Notes under the pieces: generated by a model
Told to the model about the DNA's origin: nothing
What the model saw: only the letters and a program-made list of their open reading frames with translations
Databases searched by the model: none
Part shown: positions 60,501 through 64,000 of the stretch, piece by piece
How positions within the stretch are numbered: the stretch's first letter is position 1
Layout: every line of letters starts with the position of its first letter
Source of the DNA: Notospermus geniculatus
Lineage: Eukaryota; Nemertea; Pilidiophora; Heteronemertea; Lineidae
Length of the DNA stretch: 64,000 bases
Reading direction: 5' to 3'
Assembly: GCA_002633025.1 (NCBI GenBank)
Contig: NMRB01000298.1
Span: 338,615-402,614 of the forward strand
Made by a program: the position numbers and the translations under genes

Positions 60501-61054
60501 AAGATCATTCCCAAGAATTCTGGTTGCCCCTTAGCTTGGATTGCAGAGTGATGGCCGGGAGTGATGGCCGGCAGACCATGTACACTCGTACCTTATATAA
60601 TACTCATTCAGTTTTAAGACACACCTGGGCAAGAGGCTGGAAAACAACAAATCAATCCTTTTAGACAGAGTAACCTACAGATTCAGGAAAAGTACAATAA
60701 TTAGCCGGCTTGGCCAAAAGGTGTTCTTTTTATTATCATGAAAAAAGAAGTGTAATGTTCTTGTTACTCAATTACATTTGTTGATATTTTAAATTCCCTG
60801 TCAATTGAAAAGCTACCCGGTGTTTTGGAAGAGAAAATATCTCTATAGCTTATTCTTGGAGCTTGAGACAGGCGGCATTTTAATTTACCACTAAAGCAGT
60901 GTGAGTTGTTAACATTTTTGTATGATTTACAAAGAAATTATCCCAGTGAACCAAGGAGAAATGTACTATACTAATTCAACCATTAAGGAATGGTGGAAAT
61001 AATAAAATGTGGCTCAAAGCTAGATGCTAAGTTTTGAGGTATGGTTGAAAAGAT
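60501..61054. other. Non-coding stretch, nothing recognised
   Basis: No motif and no repeat seen. Confidence 0.4.
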
Positions 61055-61180
61055 TCTAAGGTCCGTATATGCTAAGGTCAGACTTTGGCCTAAAGTATAG
61101 CTGAAGTTAGACTTTCTCTTTGCTTGAAGCATTGAGAAAAGTCTGGCTGAAGTCCGACCCTACCATACGGCCCTAAGAGT
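61055..61180. mobile_element. Degenerate MITE with GGGCCGTAT terminus
   Basis: Left 'tctaaggtccgtatatgcta' + 'aggtcagactt'; right inverse 'tcttagggccgtatggtagg' + 'gtcggactt'. Confidence 0.6.
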
Positions 61181-61220
61181 TCCCCTGTGTAAGTCAAAGA
61201 CTGGAACACTTAGCCTAAGA

Positions 61221-61333
61221 ATCCATTCACGCGATTTTCGTGCAGCGCGATGTCGCATCCTTTGTTCACGACCAACGCGGCGGAAACAAACAATGCTATC
61301 AAGCGTTTGCCGCTCGAAAATCGCATGAATGGA
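61221..61333. mobile_element. Short MITE 'tccattcacgcgattttcg'
   Basis: 'tccattcacgcgattttcg' pairs with 'cgaaaatcgcatgaatgga' across ~75 bp. Confidence 0.68.
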
Positions 61334-62204
61334 CCGACCGCCTTAAAGGTATTGTACACCCAATGAAACTGACAACACTTATCAATAGGAGGTACCTTGT
61401 GCATGGTCAACCTCCTGCACTCTTCAAAGAAGAATGAGTACATACATTAATACTGTGAAGTCAACAAGATGAATTCAACAAGAGTTGTCTGTTGGCCTTC
61501 AGATTCATTTCTTGGAGTAGCCTAGGCCAACTTGTTATTGAAAGCCAAAGAGCCCAAAAACCTACCACTGGCTGATATCAGAGATATTTTCATCAGTCCT
61601 TAATGGTAAATTTGCAAAAGTTATCAACTTTTTAGTCACTCATTTATCATTGAAGGAGTTTAAGAACTATCGACATGATTGTCTCTTGAAAGTTAATTCT
61701 GGAAGATGTTTCTTTTACGAACAGGTGTTGAGGCCTAGTGCTCTGTGTGTATATGTATTCCAGTCATGAGTCATGGTGAGAATAAACTTACATTGTCTGG
61801 CAGTGAACAATACCGCTACCATCAGTATGTCAGGGATGGAGCTACTGTCAAGTCTTAGCCAAGTCACTGTTCAGTTAGCCAAAGTTTCCATTCTAATGGA
61901 TTTTCAGTTTGGAAAGTTTTAGCCAAGTGGTTGAAATTTTAGCTAAGTCAGAGGTGAAATATCCAATGGTGATTTGGTGAGTGCAGGTAGCAAGTCCAGC
62001 AGGAAGTAACGTTCCCTGGGAATTTGACTCCCGCCGAGATTTACTGCGCAGATTTAAATGGCGGAGGATCAGATGTCGCTTTGCAAAGGTGACACAAGTA
62101 AAGAAACGCACAGGGCACAGGCCTCATATGAGGGAGTATAAAAATGCAAATATTTCAATCTGGGTGTAACATGTATTCATAAGATGTAAGTTACCCAGCA
62201 GAAG
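61334..62204. other. Non-coding stretch, nothing recognised
   Basis: Short ORFs only. Confidence 0.4.
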
Positions 62205-62413
62205 TACTGTAAACCGTGAAATTTTCGCGAGCGTTTTATTTTCGCGATTTCCACGATGAGGGGTCAAAACGCGAACTTAAATCGCACGAAAATCACTGGG
62301 CCTTAAAAATTTCTGAAACTCAAGAGCCATATCGCGAAATTTATTCTTCGCGAATTTGTGAAGTACGAAAATCGCAAACAATTAGTGCCGCAAAAATTTC
62401 ATGGTTTACAGTA
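62205..62413. mobile_element. Widespread MITE 'tactgtaaaccgtgaaattt'
   Basis: Ends 'tactgtaaaccgtgaaattt' + 'tcgcg' and inverse 'tactgtaaaccatgaaattt' + 'ttgcg', TA-bordered, with many 'cgcga' words inside. This terminus is common in marine invertebrate genomes. Confidence 0.87.
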
Positions 62414-63521
62414 TAAGGTTCAATGGAGACAAAACGATGAGTCATTTTCTAAACTATATTAGGCAAAATAAATGCAAAGCAAACCCGGTCATGCATCCTT
62501 TTCAGTGTTCATTCATGTTTTTACCTATTGGGAATTACTATTTTCGACAAACAATCTCAACCTTTTGGAGAATCAGGGGACCCATGACATGGCTGGTTAC
62601 TTCACGGTCTTATTCAACAGAACTTTTGTTGACAAGTGTTAAAACATTTCAAATTCCTCTTTCCAGCATTTTTTTAGGCTTCGTAGCAGCTTTAAACAAT
62701 GTCTAGTTGAAATCTCCCATTTGGGAGAACCATGCCAACCAACATTGTTATTTTTGCAAGTTCCACGTGTTTAACAACCATTTGCATGTGTTACTTTAGA
62801 ATTCATGACGTTTGAGACGAAGGCTAGGAAAGATGCCTTTAAAACTGAATTAAAAGAAAATTATACAAAAAAAAGCAGTTTAAGTATATTATTCCTCAAA
62901 ATTGACTGATCATTTAGTTATTGGCATATTTAGTGTATTCAGCAGCCATTACTTAGCATTCGTGAAGTAACTAAGCAATAAATCTAAATCCCGGTGAACT
63001 TTCCCAGACTGTCTCCCCTGATTTTCTAACGATTCAGAATTATAGATTCACACAAAGCAATCAAATTGCATTTGTGCACAGTACATTTTAGAATATTATA
63101 TTTATGTATTTTAACGTATATGTGGGTCTAGTGTATAAATGACCAAGTCCTTCCGTGAGTGGCAGAATGTGTTACCTAACTGTCACTATAAAAATAAAAC
63201 TTGTGATGCGAGTCTAAAGTGTAGAATATATCTTATGGTATTGTATTGTTTACTAGTATATGATGCCTGTGGCTTGTTCCTGTCTTTTGATCTTTTGCCT
63301 TTCATATCCCAGGGCATCTTCTGGCATTCTTTAGCAACGTTTAACAATTTTGTGGCATATGTCAGCAGAAAAGAAGAAAGTGACATTTTCAAGACCTTGT
63401 TATATTCAATGTAAAAGGAATATTATATTTCTTCCTGATTGGCATTTACAGTCTGACTGAAGCCAACATGATGAAACCATGAAGTGTACATCAAGATGAT
63501 AGCTATAAGATACCATGGCCG
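62414..63521. other. Non-coding AT-rich stretch, nothing recognised
   Basis: ORFs at 62401-62706 and 63139-63414 have no motif; no repeat structure seen. Confidence 0.4.
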
Positions 63522-63812
63522 AGGAGCCCGGTGGTGTAGTGGTTCGGGTCTCTGACTAGCGGTCAGAGGGTCCCGGGTACGAATCCCACTGGGGTGAGAC
63601 TTTGGGCAAGTCTCTTTGCCTCACTGCATGGCCTCTCTCCACCCAGGTGTATAAATGGGTACCGGTTGGAAATGCTCGATTTTAGCGCTGAACGGGCAGC
63701 TCATCTGAGTTCTACTGAAAGGTTTCAGGACAGACTGGGGTTAAAGTGTAAAGTCGGATGAGAACTTCTACCGTAGTTGATATCAGACTATAAACCCAAA
63801 CTTAAAAAAAAA
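63522..63812 (+). mobile_element. tRNA-derived SINE with a CORE/MIR-like central part
   Basis: The head carries an A box ('ggtggtgtagtggttcgggt') and a B box ('gggtacgaatccc') at tRNA-like spacing, so it resembles an RNA polymerase III promoter. The centre 'gactttgggcaagtctcttt' then 'gcctc' and 'gtataaatgggtacc' follows the pattern of MIR/CORE-SINEs. An A run at 63802-63810 closes it. Confidence 0.85.
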
Positions 63813-63824
63813 CATTTATGGCTC

Positions 63825-63986
63825 AGCCAAATTCAGAATGCCCTTGGATATGAGAAGCATATACCATGCTTATAATGCTTGTAAGTCATTCAGACATTTG
63901 ATGCTTATGGAGGCAGCTGACATCACCCAGTCATCAGTTGAGGAGCAGATGAGGAGCCATCAATTTGTCAAAGAATAAAATCCAGC
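63825..63986 (+). other. Possible 3' terminal exon fragment with AATAAA
   Basis: After 'taagtcattcag' the frame LMLMEAADITQSSVEEQMRS continues to HQFVKE and a stop at about 63977, overlapping AATAAA (63974-63979). The acidic, protein-like peptide is suggestive, but the exon is unsupported by homology. Confidence 0.2.
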
Positions 63987-64000
63987 TAGAGGCAGCCTTC

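Overview
The window is eukaryotic: intron-bearing exons, no operons, no bacterial-type ORFs, AT-rich non-coding DNA and very dense short inverted-repeat transposons. The frequent palindromic 'taggccta' words, the abundant MITEs, the 'agctcacctgtgagc...gtccgtcgtcgtc' repeat and a tRNA-derived SINE suggest a highly heterozygous marine invertebrate. An echinoderm or another deuterostome is my best guess, a lophotrochozoan is possible, and the sequence does not settle it. It is a draft assembly, with two N gaps (41057-41142, 56102-56288) and six single-N positions.

Only two protein-coding genes can be supported, both on the + strand. (1) A C2H2 zinc-finger transcription factor of the rotund/squeeze/LIN-29/ZNF362-ZNF384 type has exons at 11884-12106, 13194-13378 and 23635-24255. 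The exon phases match, and the last zinc finger is completed by splicing across a 10.3 kb intron. (2) Inside that intron are two exons (17492-17644, 17997-18198) of a large lipid transfer protein (vitellogenin/apolipophorin/ApoB type), from its N-terminal lipid-binding domain. This is a nested gene, a gene fragment or a scaffolding intruder. A tandem duplication just before the terminal zinc-finger exon carries a partial copy of that exon (22600-22827) with its own acceptor and a different C-terminus.

Layout: 0-7 kb holds foldback elements and no recognised gene. 7-11.3 kb is two copies of a 1.8 kb mosaic of three foldback elements. 11.9-13.4 kb has zinc-finger exons, with a 605 bp foldback in the small intron. 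13.5-16.4 kb has more foldbacks and a third partial copy of the mosaic. 16.4-17.2 kb is a 0.8 kb TIR element. 17.5-18.2 kb has the lipid transfer protein exons. 19-23 kb has palindromic MITEs, a TTAA-flanked element and the exon duplication. 23.6-24.3 kb is the terminal zinc-finger exon. 24.3-64 kb is intergenic or intronic DNA packed with MITEs, two minisatellites, a 3.2 kb duplication (48.9-52.2 / 52.9-56.1 kb) that looks like two haplotypes placed in tandem, and a tRNA-SINE near the right end.

The main unexplained structure is the mobile-element population. At least 30 non-autonomous inverted-repeat elements are visible and several are nested in one another. At least five families share a TTAGGCC terminus plus a conserved block about 25-30 bp further in, as if one transposase served many unrelated-looking families. 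No transposase or reverse transcriptase gene was recognised in the window.
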